Shown in pieces: positions 1 to 8,741 of a stretch of 16,532 bases of DNA. The notes beneath the pieces were generated by a model. The model saw only the letters and a list, made by a program, of their open reading frames with translations. It was not told the DNA's origin and searched no databases. Source of the stretch: CAZWUK01 sp964636685 (lineage in GTDB: Bacteria; Bacillota; Clostridia; Christensenellales; CAG-138); contig CAZWUK010000049.1 in NCBI GenBank assembly GCA_964636685.1, positions 1 through 16,532 of the forward strand. Reading direction: 5' to 3'. Within the stretch, counting starts at the first letter, position 1. Every line of letters starts with the position of its first letter. Position numbers and translations under genes: made by a program.

Positions 1-2
1 TG

Positions 3-2520
3 GCATCCAGAGAACTGGAACTGACACTGACTGGTCGAGATTGCGGTATGACAGACCGCGCTCCTATGTGCGGCGTACCATACCATTCGGTAGACACCTA
101 TATTACGCGCCTGATCGCCAAAGGATACAAGGTAGCCATTTGCGAGCAGATGGAGGATCCGGCGCTTGCACAGGGTCTTGTAGAACGTGATGTAATCCGC
201 ATCATTACCCCAGGAACAGTCATCGAAGAAAAGATGCTGGAAGAGGGGAAAAACAATTATATTGCTGCGATACTGTACCGCGATGGANNNNNNNNNNGAT
301 GGAGGCATTGGACTTGCCTATGCAGACGTGTCAACCGGCGGTTTTTATATCGAACAGCTGTACGGGGAAAGCGTTAATGGTCAACTTACGGATGAACTTG
401 CGCGTATTCAACCGACGGAAATAATTGCAAACGACGCGTTATTTGAACAACAGCTGCTCAAGAAGCGGCTTTCAACGCAATACTATTTAGAACGCGCTGC
501 AGATCCATCATTTCTATTGGATTCTTCTGCCAAGCGTTTACAACGCCATTTTAATGTTGCATCGCTAACAGGCTTTGGCTGTGACCATTGTGAGGACGGC
601 GTTCGCGCTGCCGGAGCGCTCATGCAGTATCTGGAAGAAACGCAGAAAAACGCACTTTCACACATACAGTCCATCAAGGTAATCAATAGAAGCGCATATA
701 TGGTGCTGGATGCGGCAACACGAAGAAACCTTGAATTAACGCAGCCACTGCGCGCCGGCGCAAGCAAGAAAAATACCATGCTGTATCTGCTGAACAGAAC
801 ACAAACCAGCATGGGTTCAAGAATGCTGCGCGATTGGATCGACCGTCCCCTGCAGACGCTGAGTGAAATTGTGCAACGACAAGATGCGGTGCAGCTGCTA
901 TGTGACGATTTTCTGGTACGCAAGACCCTGCAGGATCTCCTGAAGGAAGTTTATGACATAGAACGTCTGTCGAGCAAAATTGTCTACGGCAGTATCAATG
1001 GACGGGATTGCATCGCATTATTGCATTCGCTTTGGCAGATTCCTAATATTATAAACGCGCTGCTGCACAGTGAAACGAAAGCAGATGCCCTGACCCGAAT
1101 TCGTATGCAGTTGAATCCCATGGACGATATCAAGGGACTTCTTGCCGCGGCCATCTGTGACGAACCTCCCGTCAGCGTTAAGGAAGGCGGTATCATTCGA
1201 GATGGGTATCATGCCGAGGTTGACGAGCTTCGAAGAATCAGTTCCGGCAGTAAAGATTGGCTAGAACGCTTTGAAGCTACAGAGCGCGAATCCACCGGCA
1301 TTAAAAACTTGAAAATTGGATTCAACCGTGTATTTGGTTATTATATCGAGGTAACAAAGTCGTTTACGGCGGCCGTTCCATATTATTATGAGCGAAAACA
1401 AACGCTGGCAAATGCAGAACGCTACATCACGCCTGAGCTTAAAGAAATGGAACAAAAAATTCTCGGCGCACATGAGCGTCTGATTTCTTTGGAATACGAT
1501 TTGTTTCAGAAGATTCGACAGGTTTTACTAGGTGTAACAAAGTGTTTGCAAGAGAATGCTGCGCTTCTTGCAGAATTGGATGTTTATCAATCCTTAGCGG
1601 AGGTAGCTACAGCGCAAAAGTATTGTCGTCCCGCAATCAATACAGAAGGTAAAATTGCGATTGAGGCAGGACGTCATCCCGTAATTGAACAGTCCACAAA
1701 AGAGCATTTTGTGCCAAACGACGTCTTGTTAGATAACGCCGATAATCGTCTTCTGATTATCACCGGCCCGAACATGGCGGGGAAAAGCACGTACATGCGT
1801 CAGGTTGCGCTGATAACGCTCATGGCAATGATCGGTTCCTATGTGCCAGCCGCTTCTGCAGATATCTGCATTGTTGATCGCATTTTCACACGAATCGGCG
1901 CCAGCGACGATCTGTCTTCCGGACAGAGCACGTTTATGGTCGAGATGAGTGAGATGGCCAATATTCTAAATAATGCGACCCCAAATAGCCTTTTGATTTT
2001 GGATGAAATCGGACGCGGCACCAGCACCTTTGACGGATTGAGCATCGCTTGGTCTGTATTGGAATTCATTGCGTCTAAACGACGCTGCGGCGCAAAATCC
2101 CTATTCGCAACCCATTATCATGAGCTGACTGAACTAGAGGGGAAACTCGAAGGTGTTAAAAACTATCGTATCTCCGTCAAAGAGATTGGGGAGGATATTG
2201 TATTTCTCCGGAAGATCGTGCGAGGACATGGGGACAAGAGCTTTGGCATACAAGTGGCGCGGCTTGCCGGAATTCCAAACGACGTGCTTATGCGCGCACG
2301 CGACATTCTAAATGAGCTTGAAAAGGCAGATATTACCGCGAAAAAGGCAGCAAAACGATTGCAGCAATCAGCGGTACAAGAAACGTTGTTTGCTATTGAG
2401 CCGGATCCAGTCGCCGAGACGATTCTCAAAAAGCTTGCAAATATTGATCCGGACAGCCTTTCGCCGTTGGAAGCGCTCAACGAGCTCTATCAATTGAAAA
2501 AAGTAATTAAAAAGGGATAA
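3..2520 (+). CDS. mutS: DNA mismatch repair protein MutS (5' end outside window, interrupted by an assembly gap)
   Basis: MutS is the ATPase that recognises base mismatches and small loops and recruits MutL. The window opens in frame 3 with ASRELELTLTGRDCG, then the domain-I hallmark GVPYHS, so only roughly the first 40 residues are missing, including the usual mismatch-contacting FYE motif. After the N run (288-297) reading continues in frame 1. Walker A GPNMAGKST is at 1765-1791, Walker B LLILDE at 1990-2007 followed by GRGTSTFDG, and FATHYHEL comes soon after. Near the C-terminus QETLF (2377-2391) looks like a beta-clamp binding motif. Visible coding amounts to about 833 residues, matching the usual 850-880 once the N-terminus is added. 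The stop is 2 nt before mutL. The frame change at the gap looks artefactual, so I call the gene intact. Confidence 0.97.
288..297. other. Assembly gap (10 N) inside mutS
   Basis: Ten N separate two pieces of mutS. The six bases GATGGA stand immediately before the gap (282-287) and immediately after it (298-303). Merging the two copies, which removes 16 positions, joins frame 3 to frame 1 and gives the protein join LYRDG-GIGLAYAD, with no residues apparently missing compared with the general MutS layout. The gap is therefore probably a negative-length scaffold join, not missing sequence. Confidence 0.9.
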
Positions 2521-2522
2521 AA

Positions 2523-4439
2523 ATGGCACATATTCGGGTATTATCGCCACACGTGGCAAATCAAATTGCAGCCGGAGAGGTTGTGGAACGCCCGGCTTCC
2601 ATCGTCAAAGAGTTGGTTGAGAACGCTGTTGACGCGGGTGCGACGGCAATCACCATCGAAATTGAAAATGGTGGTATCGATTGCATTCGCGTAATTGACA
2701 ACGGCTCTGGAATTATGGCGGAAGATTGCGAAAACGCTTTTTTACGCCATGCAACCAGCAAGATTTCAGACGCCGAGGATTTGTCCCACATTGCATCTCT
2801 CGGATTTCGTGGGGAAGCCCTGGCTTCTATTGCGGCAGTTTCGCATGTAGAATTGCGAACCCACGCCAAACATGAATCCGAAGGCACATTGCTTTGCATC
2901 GATGGCGGAGAGATTACACAGCATGTACCGCTGGGCTGCCCGGACGGGACGGCGTTGGAAATACGAGGTCTATTTTACAATACGCCGGCACGTTTACGAT
3001 TCTTAAAAAATGCAAGAACAGAAGCGGGATATATTGGCGAATACATCGCAAAAATGATTATGGCGCTTCCACAGTTAACATTTCATTTTGTGAACAACGG
3101 CAAAACCGTGTATCGTTCTGCTGGCGATGGACAGCTGAAAAATGCGCTTGTTGTTGTCTATGGCATGAGCATACTGTCGCATTTGCGGGCAGTTGATTAC
3201 GATGATGGCTATGTGAGACTTCATGGGTATATCGGAACGGACGAAATTGCGCGCCCAAACCGCTCACATCAATCGTTTTTTCTCAATGGGCGCGTGATTC
3301 GCTCCGCTGCCTTGTCGTATGCGGTACAACGCGGTGCAGAAACACGTATCATGATCGGCAAATTTCCGTTTGCGGTGCTTTCCATTACCATTTCTTCCGC
3401 CGAGGTTGACGTCAATGTGCATCCTACGAAAATGGAAGTGCGCTTTGTTGAAGAAGGTCGAATAACTCGTGCTCTTACTGCCTCTTGCGCACGTGCGTTG
3501 ATCGAACAGCCACAACATATCGAAGAAGCGCAGGAGAATTTTCTTAAAACAACACAGCAAACGATCGTGCAAACGGCCGTTCCTTTCGGTTCGACGCTTG
3601 CGGAAGGATCAAAGACTGTCGAACATTTGCAAACACATTCTTCAAACGGAACAAACTATGACAGCAGCTGTTCCGCCGTTGCAGATAAAACCCACGCATC
3701 GCTGCAATTTCGTGGCGAAAATGCAGCGAAGTATGAGGCTTATTTAAAAGAAGGCGCGGAATATACGCCTGTATCGTTTCATAACAAAATACCGATGTTT
3801 CAAGTTTCCCCTCCAAATAGCGATCCAGCATCGCTTCTGCCGATCGGAAGCGACTATATCACTTTGCAGGATCCCGACATTACATTGATTGGAGTCGCAT
3901 TCCAGACATATTGGATTGTTCAAAGAGGAGACGATTTATACTATATTGACCAACACGCCGCGCATGAGCGAAAATTGTATGAGGCGTTAATGACGCATAA
4001 TATTCAGGTCGTATCGCAACCGCTCTTGTTCCCGAGTGTTGTACAGCTACATGGAGCTGAATATGAGATTTTCATTCAATATGAAACTGAACTGTCAAAG
4101 TTTGGATATGTTCTGGAAGATCAGGGCAATGGCAGCATTTCAATTCATTCCGTACCGGCAATCAACGGTGCACCGCTTTCCTATACGCACCTTTTGGAAA
4201 CGCTAGAAAAGCTTCGCATTGCGGATATAACGACAAATGATCTCTGCCGGGACATTCTGATTCAAACTGCGTGCAAGCGCGCGGTAAAGGCAGGGGAGAA
4301 GCTTGCGCCTGAGGAAATTGAATCGTTGTTGACTGAGCTGCAATCCGGCAAAATACCACTCAATTGCCCGCATGGACGTCCGATTGCTGTACGCATAACG
4401 AAAAACGATCTTGAAAAAATGTTCAAACGGGTGCTTTGA
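2523..4439 (+). CDS. mutL: DNA mismatch repair endonuclease MutL
   Basis: MutL couples MutS mismatch recognition to strand incision. The 638-residue product has the N-terminal GHKL ATPase: KELVENAVDAGA (catalytic E30, N34), DNGSGI (57-62), TSKI and GFRGEAL (92-98). The C-terminal domain carries the metal-dependent endonuclease motif DQHA-x2-E-x4-E as DQHAAHERKLYE (residues 476-487), with ACKRA (from 583) and CPHGRP (615-620) as further metal-site motifs. This is the nicking MutL of organisms that lack MutH/Dam strand discrimination. The middle, about 330-430, is a low-conservation linker. The ATG lies 2 nt after the mutS stop; an AAAGGG ribosome-binding site (2511-2516) sits within the mutS end with 6-nt spacing, so the two are cotranscribed and probably translationally coupled. 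Confidence 0.98.
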   Translation: MAHIRVLSPHVANQIAAGEVVERPASIVKELVENAVDAGATAITIEIENGGIDCIRVIDNGSGIMAEDCENAFLRHATSKISDAEDLSHIASLGFRGEALASIAAVSHVELRTHAKHESEGTLLCIDGGEITQHVPLGCPDGTALEIRGLFYNTPARLRFLKNARTEAGYIGEYIAKMIMALPQLTFHFVNNGKTVYRSAGDGQLKNALVVVYGMSILSHLRAVDYDDGYVRLHGYIGTDEIARPNRSHQSFFLNGRVIRSAALSYAVQRGAETRIMIGKFPFAVLSITISSAEVDVNVHPTKMEVRFVEEGRITRALTASCARALIEQPQHIEEAQENFLKTTQQTIVQTAVPFGSTLAEGSKTVEHLQTHSSNGTNYDSSCSAVADKTHASLQFRGENAAKYEAYLKEGAEYTPVSFHNKIPMFQVSPPNSDPASLLPIGSDYITLQDPDITLIGVAFQTYWIVQRGDDLYYIDQHAAHERKLYEALMTHNIQVVSQPLLFPSVVQLHGAEYEIFIQYETELSKFGYVLEDQGNGSISIHSVPAINGAPLSYTHLLETLEKLRIADITTNDLCRDILIQTACKRAVKAGEKLAPEEIESLLTELQSGKIPLNCPHGRPIAVRITKNDLEKMFKRVL

Positions 4440-4443
4440 TTGT

Positions 4444-5415
4444 ATGGAAAACGAGTCTATTGTGTGTATTGTTGGGCCAACTGCCTGCGGAAAGAGCGCT
4501 GCAGCAATGCAGCTTGCAACCTATTTCCCGCTGGAGATTGTTTCTGCGGATTCCGTCCAAGTCTATCGCGACATGGATATCGGTTCGGCAAAGCCAAGCA
4601 AAGAGGAGCAGTCGCAGGTTCCGCATCATTTGATTGATTGCATAGATATCGACGCTGCTGATTTTTCGGTTGCAGCATATTTTGCACTTGCAAAACAGGC
4701 AATTGAGGATATCAATGCGCGCGGAAAGCTGCCTTTGATTGTTGGCGGAAGCGGCTTATACATCAATAGCCTTACATTTCCGTTACGCTTTGCAATTCCA
4801 TCAAACAGTGGAATCAGGGAAGCGCTGCATGCTGCTTATTTGCGCGACCCGGAAAATATGTACCGCGAATTGCAAACATTTGATCCGGCGTCCGCAAATC
4901 GAATTCATCCAAACGACGAGAAAAGGATCGTGCGCGCACTGGAAGTTTACTATTGTAGCGGAAAGCCATTCTCTGCGTATGGAAATGATTTTGAGAATGT
5001 TGCGCAGAAGAAAGCCCCGTTCCGAACACAGATATTTGGATTGACGATGAAACGTGAGCTGCTGTATCATCGGATCGAACAACGTGTCGATATGATGCTC
5101 GCGTCCGGATTGTTGGAGGAAGCACAAACAATCTATCGCCGCGGCTATTCCAGAAGCCTATCCGCGATGCAATCCATCGGATACAAACAGCTATTTAACT
5201 ATTTTGACGGAAACATATCCTTGGAGCAGGCGATTCTGGACATCAAGACGGATACAAGGCATCTTGCAAAACGGCAGCTGACATGGTTTCGCCGGGATCC
5301 GCGAATCCACTGGATCACCGTGGACGACAGTGAAAGCAGCATCCAGAATGCCGCAATGGAAATGATGCAAGCAATTCAAAATGAAGGAGTATATCATGTC
5401 TCTCAACATCAGTGA
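4444..5415 (+). CDS. miaA: tRNA dimethylallyltransferase MiaA
   Basis: MiaA transfers the dimethylallyl group from DMAPP to N6 of adenosine 37 in tRNAs reading UNN codons. The 323-residue product has the P-loop GPTACGKS (11-18), SADSVQVYRDMDIGSAKPS with the catalytic Asp36 (34-52), PHHLID, and GGSGLY (101-106), followed by the tRNA-binding insertion and the IGYKQ segment. I start at ATG 4444, 4 nt after the mutL stop. An in-frame TTG at 4411 inside mutL is possible but would add 11 residues that match no MiaA N-terminus, and the protein conventionally begins a few residues before IVGPT. No strong Shine-Dalgarno is visible, so translation is probably coupled to mutL. The 3' end overlaps the next gene by 20 nt. 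In many Firmicutes hfq follows miaA; here there is no room for it. Confidence 0.97.
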   Translation: MENESIVCIVGPTACGKSAAAMQLATYFPLEIVSADSVQVYRDMDIGSAKPSKEEQSQVPHHLIDCIDIDAADFSVAAYFALAKQAIEDINARGKLPLIVGGSGLYINSLTFPLRFAIPSNSGIREALHAAYLRDPENMYRELQTFDPASANRIHPNDEKRIVRALEVYYCSGKPFSAYGNDFENVAQKKAPFRTQIFGLTMKRELLYHRIEQRVDMMLASGLLEEAQTIYRRGYSRSLSAMQSIGYKQLFNYFDGNISLEQAILDIKTDTRHLAKRQLTWFRRDPRIHWITVDDSESSIQNAAMEMMQAIQNEGVYHVSQHQ

Positions 5416-6658
5416 TAAAGCGCGAGAAGCGGTTTGGACTGCCGAGCAGGAATTAAAAAGCGCGTTTCAGTTTGCCGATTCAGTCGAGTTTATAACGCAA
5501 AGCCGCGTCCTATCCGCTTTTCAAACGCATGCAATTTCTGGACGCCATTTTGCGCCTACGAATGGATACGGTTACGACGACATCGGGCGTGACACCCTTG
5601 ACCTTGTTTTTGCGGAGGCATTACAGGCGGAGAGCGCTTACGTACGTCCGCAATTTGCCAATGGAACACACGCTATCTTTGCGGCGCTGGCTGGATTGAC
5701 AGAGCCGGGTGATGAAATTCTGTCAATTACTGGAAATCCGTACGATACATTGGAAGAAGCAATCGGCATTCGCGGAAACATTCCGAATTCTCTTGCGCGT
5801 TTCGGAATTACATTTCGTTCTGTGCCCTTGACGGAAGACTCCGGAAAAATTCAAATGGAGTTGGTCGAAAAAGCAGTCTGTAAAAAAACTAAAATCATCT
5901 ATGTGCAACGTTCTCGCGGTTATTCATGGCGGCCGTCCTTTTCACCGATGGATCTGAAACCGATATTCGAGCAGATTCATCTCATTGAGCCGAATGCTTG
6001 GATTGTTGTAGATAACTGTTATGGCGAATTTACGCAGGTCATGGAACCGACCGCAATAGGAGCAGATATTATTGCAGGTTCGCTGATAAAGAATCCGGGC
6101 GGCGGAATCGCGCCCTGCGGCGGGTATGTTGCCGGAAAAAAAACGCTGATCGATAGGATTGCGGGGCGCATGAGTGTTCCCGGTATGGGTGGAGAAGTTG
6201 GCTCATACGAAGCATCCTACCGCCCTTTTTACCAGGGTCTGTTTTTAGCACCGCACGTTACCGCGCAGAGTATAAAAAGCGCCATGCTCTTTGCAAAAGT
6301 ATTTGAAACCTTGGGATTTGAGACAATTCCCGGCAGCATGACCCCGCGATCGGATATTATCCAGTCCATTCGTTTTGGGAATCCAGAGGCACTTGTATCG
6401 TTCTGCCAAAGCATTCAGGCTGCATCGCCAGTCGATAGCTTTGCCGTACCTGAGCCATGGGATATGCCGGGTTATGCACACCAAGTTATAATGGCCGCTG
6501 GCACATTTGTGCAAGGGGCGACGACGGAACTCAGTGCCGACGCCCCAATGAAAGAGCCGTATATAGCGTATCTTCAGGGAGCGCTCACCTACACGCATGG
6601 AGAAATCGCGGCAATGCTTGCTTATGACGCTCTAGACAAAAGCGGGATCAAGGAATAG
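5396..6658 (+). CDS. Methionine gamma-lyase family PLP enzyme (YnbB / 'aluminium resistance' family)
   Basis: This 420-residue protein belongs to the PLP-dependent family named methionine gamma-lyase-like or aluminium resistance protein (YnbB in Bacillus). Recognisable blocks are RPQFANGTHAIFAAL, ILSITGNPYDTLEE, YVQRSRGYSWRPS, VVDNCYGEF, AGSLIKNPGGG with the expected PLP-binding Lys232, PEPWDMPGY and GTFVQGATTELSAD. The fold is the Cys/Met-metabolism aminotransferase type. The true substrate is not established for most members, so C-S lyase activity is inferred from the family only. ATG 5396 is chosen because GAAGGAG (5383-5389) lies 6 nt upstream; an ATG at 5381 would sit upstream of that site. 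It overlaps miaA by 20 nt and is the last gene of the mutSL operon. Its stop lies within the 3' end of lexA on the other strand. Confidence 0.93.
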   Translation: MSLNISDKAREAVWTAEQELKSAFQFADSVEFITQSRVLSAFQTHAISGRHFAPTNGYGYDDIGRDTLDLVFAEALQAESAYVRPQFANGTHAIFAALAGLTEPGDEILSITGNPYDTLEEAIGIRGNIPNSLARFGITFRSVPLTEDSGKIQMELVEKAVCKKTKIIYVQRSRGYSWRPSFSPMDLKPIFEQIHLIEPNAWIVVDNCYGEFTQVMEPTAIGADIIAGSLIKNPGGGIAPCGGYVAGKKTLIDRIAGRMSVPGMGGEVGSYEASYRPFYQGLFLAPHVTAQSIKSAMLFAKVFETLGFETIPGSMTPRSDIIQSIRFGNPEALVSFCQSIQAASPVDSFAVPEPWDMPGYAHQVIMAAGTFVQGATTELSADAPMKEPYIAYLQGALTYTHGEIAAMLAYDALDKSGIKE

Positions 6659-7268
6659 AGCGAAGCAACCCGACCACCTTACCGGCAATTTCGACCTCCT
6701 GATAGCGAACGAGTATGGGCTCATACAATTCGTTCTCAGGCTGCAATCGTACATGGTCTTTTTCTCGATATAGTCGCTTGACGGTTGCTGCTTCTCCGTT
6801 GACAAGCGCCACAACAATATCGCCGTCATCACAGGAAAGTACGCGGTTTACAACGATAATGTCGCCATCGTTAATCGCTGCATTCCGCATGCTGTCACCT
6901 TGTACCCGAAGCATGAACACCTCATCCTTTGTGCCGCCATGCAAAAGGAGCGTCGGTAGAGGAAACGCATCTTCAATATTTTCTACGGCGAGAATCGGAA
7001 CACCCGCTGCAACATGCCCGATAAGCGGAATTGCATTGCCGGAAAAACCCTCATATTCACCAAGCGTAATGGATCTCTGTTTTTGCGGATCTCGGTAGAT
7101 CAGCCCTTTTGATTCTAGATTTTTCAGGTGGTTATGTACTGTTGAAGGAGAGTTTAAACCTACTGCCGTGCAAATTTCACGGACAGAGGGGGGATAGGCA
7201 TTCTGTTCATAATATGATTTAATATATTCTAGGATTTTTTCCTGCGGGTGATCGAGTTTTTTGACCAT
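6648..7268 (-). CDS. lexA: SOS-response transcriptional repressor LexA
   Basis: LexA represses DNA-damage genes until RecA filaments stimulate its self-cleavage. The 206-residue product has an N-terminal winged helix (about 1-65; recognition region around YPPSVREICTAVGLNSPSTV) and a C-terminal S24 peptidase domain. The self-cleavage site is Ala88-Gly89 in GHVAAGVPILA, the nucleophile is Ser126 in GDSM and the general base is Lys164 in ATVKRL. All three are intact. ATG 7268 has GGAG upstream at about 9-nt spacing; an in-frame TTG at 7283 is less likely. A promoter (7299-7327) overlapping a LexA box (7325-7338) indicates autorepression. The 3' end overlaps the convergent methionine gamma-lyase-like gene by 11 nt. 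Confidence 0.98.
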   Translation of the reverse strand: MVKKLDHPQEKILEYIKSYYEQNAYPPSVREICTAVGLNSPSTVHNHLKNLESKGLIYRDPQKQRSITLGEYEGFSGNAIPLIGHVAAGVPILAVENIEDAFPLPTLLLHGGTKDEVFMLRVQGDSMRNAAINDGDIIVVNRVLSCDDGDIVVALVNGEAATVKRLYREKDHVRLQPENELYEPILVRYQEVEIAGKVVGLLRSIP

Positions 7269-7298
7269 GATGCAATGCTCCAACTGTTTTCTTCAATG

Positions 7299-7327
7299 AC
7301 TATATCATAAACATTGCAGCTTTGCAA
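7299..7327 (-). promoter_or_regulatory. lexA promoter
   Basis: On the minus strand a -35 element TTGCAA (7327-7322) is followed after 17 nt by TATAGT (7304-7299), preceded by TG to make an extended -10. Transcription would start near 7292, giving a leader of about 24 nt before ATG 7268. The LexA box overlaps the -35, the expected position for repression. Confidence 0.75.
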
Positions 7328-7338
7328 ACAAATGTTCG
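7325..7338 (-). promoter_or_regulatory. LexA box (SOS operator)
   Basis: On the minus strand the sequence reads CGAACATTTGTTTG, matching 13 of 14 positions of the Gram-positive consensus CGAACRNRYGTTYG. It overlaps the 5' edge of the lexA -35 element and lies 20 bp before the start of the divergent cysteine-rich gene, so one LexA dimer could affect both directions. Confidence 0.88.
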
Positions 7339-7358
7339 TAAAAGGAGTGTAATATAGC

Positions 7359-7610
7359 ATGCCAGATAAAATGTGCATTCTGTACAATCGCATCTGCATA
7401 GACTGCGGTGAATGTAATCGGTGCGATTTAGATCCCAGTAAAATTTGCGACAATTGCTTTCGGTGTTTGGAGATGCCGGGAGAAGACTACATCAAAATCG
7501 CGCTTGACGGTGTTTATCAAACCGAACAAGATGTTCCTGACGAAGATGATATCGACAAACGTCCATTGACGATTTCCGGCTTTAAAGGGAAACGTATCCA
7601 TCGACGCTAA
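7359..7610 (+). CDS. Small cysteine-rich protein of unknown function (83 aa, likely metal-binding)
   Basis: I do not recognise an experimentally defined function. The N-terminal half holds eight cysteines (C6, C13, C16, C19, C22, C30, C33, C36) in the pattern C-x6-C-x2-C-x2-C-x2-C-x7-C-x2-C-x2-C, which suggests two Zn sites or an Fe-S cluster. Residues 54-67 are acidic (EQDVPDEDDIDK) and the tail is basic (GFKGKRIHRR), which could contact nucleic acid. There is no signal peptide or membrane segment, so a cytosolic location is likely. ATG 7359 has AAAGGAG at 7341-7347, with a rather long spacing of 11 nt. The gene is divergent from lexA across the LexA box and converges on the recombinase with a 4-nt overlap (7607-7610). 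It is a real gene by its ribosome-binding site, cysteine spacing and tight packing. SOS control is an inference from position only. Confidence 0.85.
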   Translation: MPDKMCILYNRICIDCGECNRCDLDPSKICDNCFRCLEMPGEDYIKIALDGVYQTEQDVPDEDDIDKRPLTISGFKGKRIHRR

Positions 7611-8665
7611 TCATCGCGCAGCTTTATTTTTTGTGCCGCAATACGTTTGTTGTCTTCGGATGCCGCAGCATAATGCCTCCGCGTTGTATTCACGTCTTTA
7701 TGCCCCAACACGTCCGCCACAAGATAGATATCTTGCGTTTCATGATAGAGCATCGTGCCATATGTGCTGCGAAGCTTATGGGGGGAGATCTTTTTTAGCG
7801 GCGCTGCAATTCTTGCATATTTTTTCACAAGATTTTCGACTGCACGTATTGTAATACGATGCTTCTGAAGCGACAAAAAGAACGCGTTTTCGCTGCCTTC
7901 TGCCGACATGATACTTTGCCGCTGATCCTGATATGCCAGCAATGCCGTTCTTACTTCTTCGCCAAACGAAAGGATGTCCTGTGAGCCGCCTTTTCGCGTT
8001 ATAACAAATGAATCATTTTCAAAGTCAATGTCATCTTTATCAATACCAACCAATTCACTGATACGGATACCAGTTCCCAGAAACAGCGTCAGAATGGCCA
8101 GATCTCGAACCGCAGTTGTCGCATGATACTGCTTTTGCCGCTCGGAAAGTCCATCTCCGTTTTCCACATGATCCAGCAGGAGGGCAACCTCATTCGGCTC
8201 CAACCGGATAATCGGTTTTTCATGCAGCTTTGGAATATCAACTAGGGCGGCGACATTGTTTTCGAGCATTTCCTGCTTGAAAAAGTATTTATACATAGAA
8301 CGGATAGAGGAAAGTTTACGCGCTTTTGCACGATCACAATTGACGATCTCACGTTCATCTTTAAGATATAATGACGTCCAATCTAAATACATTTCAATAT
8401 CGTAAGCACGAACCAATTTCAAATCGGGAATAGTGAGGGAGGGGACATCGCGTCCATGCAGCTCAATAATCTCCGACGCGTTAACAAGATAGTGAAAAAA
8501 GCCCTGAAGATCTACGGCATACGCATAGCGTGTTAATACAGAAGTATAACTGTCGATTGCGCGAAAAAAGCTGCCGCAGAAAATCGGCAGTTGCTGTTGC
8601 AGCGCGCGAATTTTCTGTGTATACAGTTTTATCTTTTCAGTTCGGTAGCTGTTTGACTGATCCAT
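7607..8665 (-). CDS. Tyrosine recombinase (Xer-like, XerS-like length)
   Basis: This 352-residue site-specific recombinase has every catalytic residue of the family: Arg201 (GTGIRISELVGI), Lys225 (ITRKGGSQD), His296 and Arg299 (SPHKLR), His322 (LGHKDVNTTRRH) and the nucleophile Tyr332 (RRHYAA). The N-terminal SAM-like core-binding domain spans about 35-140. It is longer than XerC/XerD (about 300 aa) and close to the single-recombinase XerS (about 356 aa), with a similar inserted stretch before the VRDLAIL helix (residues 165-187). It could be a chromosome-dimer resolvase or a stranded integrase. There is no element cargo around it, which favours a housekeeping role. The ATG has only a distant AAAGGA upstream (about 15 nt). 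A perfect palindrome (8721-8758) overlaps its likely promoter. The stop overlaps that of the convergent small gene. Confidence 0.93.
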   Translation of the reverse strand: MDQSNSYRTEKIKLYTQKIRALQQQLPIFCGSFFRAIDSYTSVLTRYAYAVDLQGFFHYLVNASEIIELHGRDVPSLTIPDLKLVRAYDIEMYLDWTSLYLKDEREIVNCDRAKARKLSSIRSMYKYFFKQEMLENNVAALVDIPKLHEKPIIRLEPNEVALLLDHVENGDGLSERQKQYHATTAVRDLAILTLFLGTGIRISELVGIDKDDIDFENDSFVITRKGGSQDILSFGEEVRTALLAYQDQRQSIMSAEGSENAFFLSLQKHRITIRAVENLVKKYARIAAPLKKISPHKLRSTYGTMLYHETQDIYLVADVLGHKDVNTTRRHYAAASEDNKRIAAQKIKLRDD

Positions 8666-8712
8666 GCGACAAGGGTGAAATCCTTTCTTAGTGGATGTTT
8701 TTTGATTCTTCT

Positions 8713-8741
8713 AGTATAGCATAACTATTCGTTAAACACAA
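8713..8741 (-). promoter_or_regulatory. Likely promoter of the recombinase gene
   Basis: On the minus strand an extended -10 TGCTATACT (hexamer 8718-8713) stands 17 nt after TTGTGT (8741-8736), a poor -35. Most of the element, from the -35 to just before the -10, lies inside the palindrome 8721-8758, so any protein bound there should block the polymerase. The leader would be about 40 nt. Confidence 0.5.

Noticed and set aside
48..377. A separate short reading frame at the left end, as if mutS were frameshifted or split
   Set aside because: It is the upstream part of mutS read into the N run. The shared GATGGA on both sides of the gap restores one continuous frame.
483..923. 146-codon open frame on the minus strand inside mutS
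   Set aside because: Antisense shadow of conserved MutS core sequence; Ser/Arg/Cys-rich composition typical of a wrong frame.
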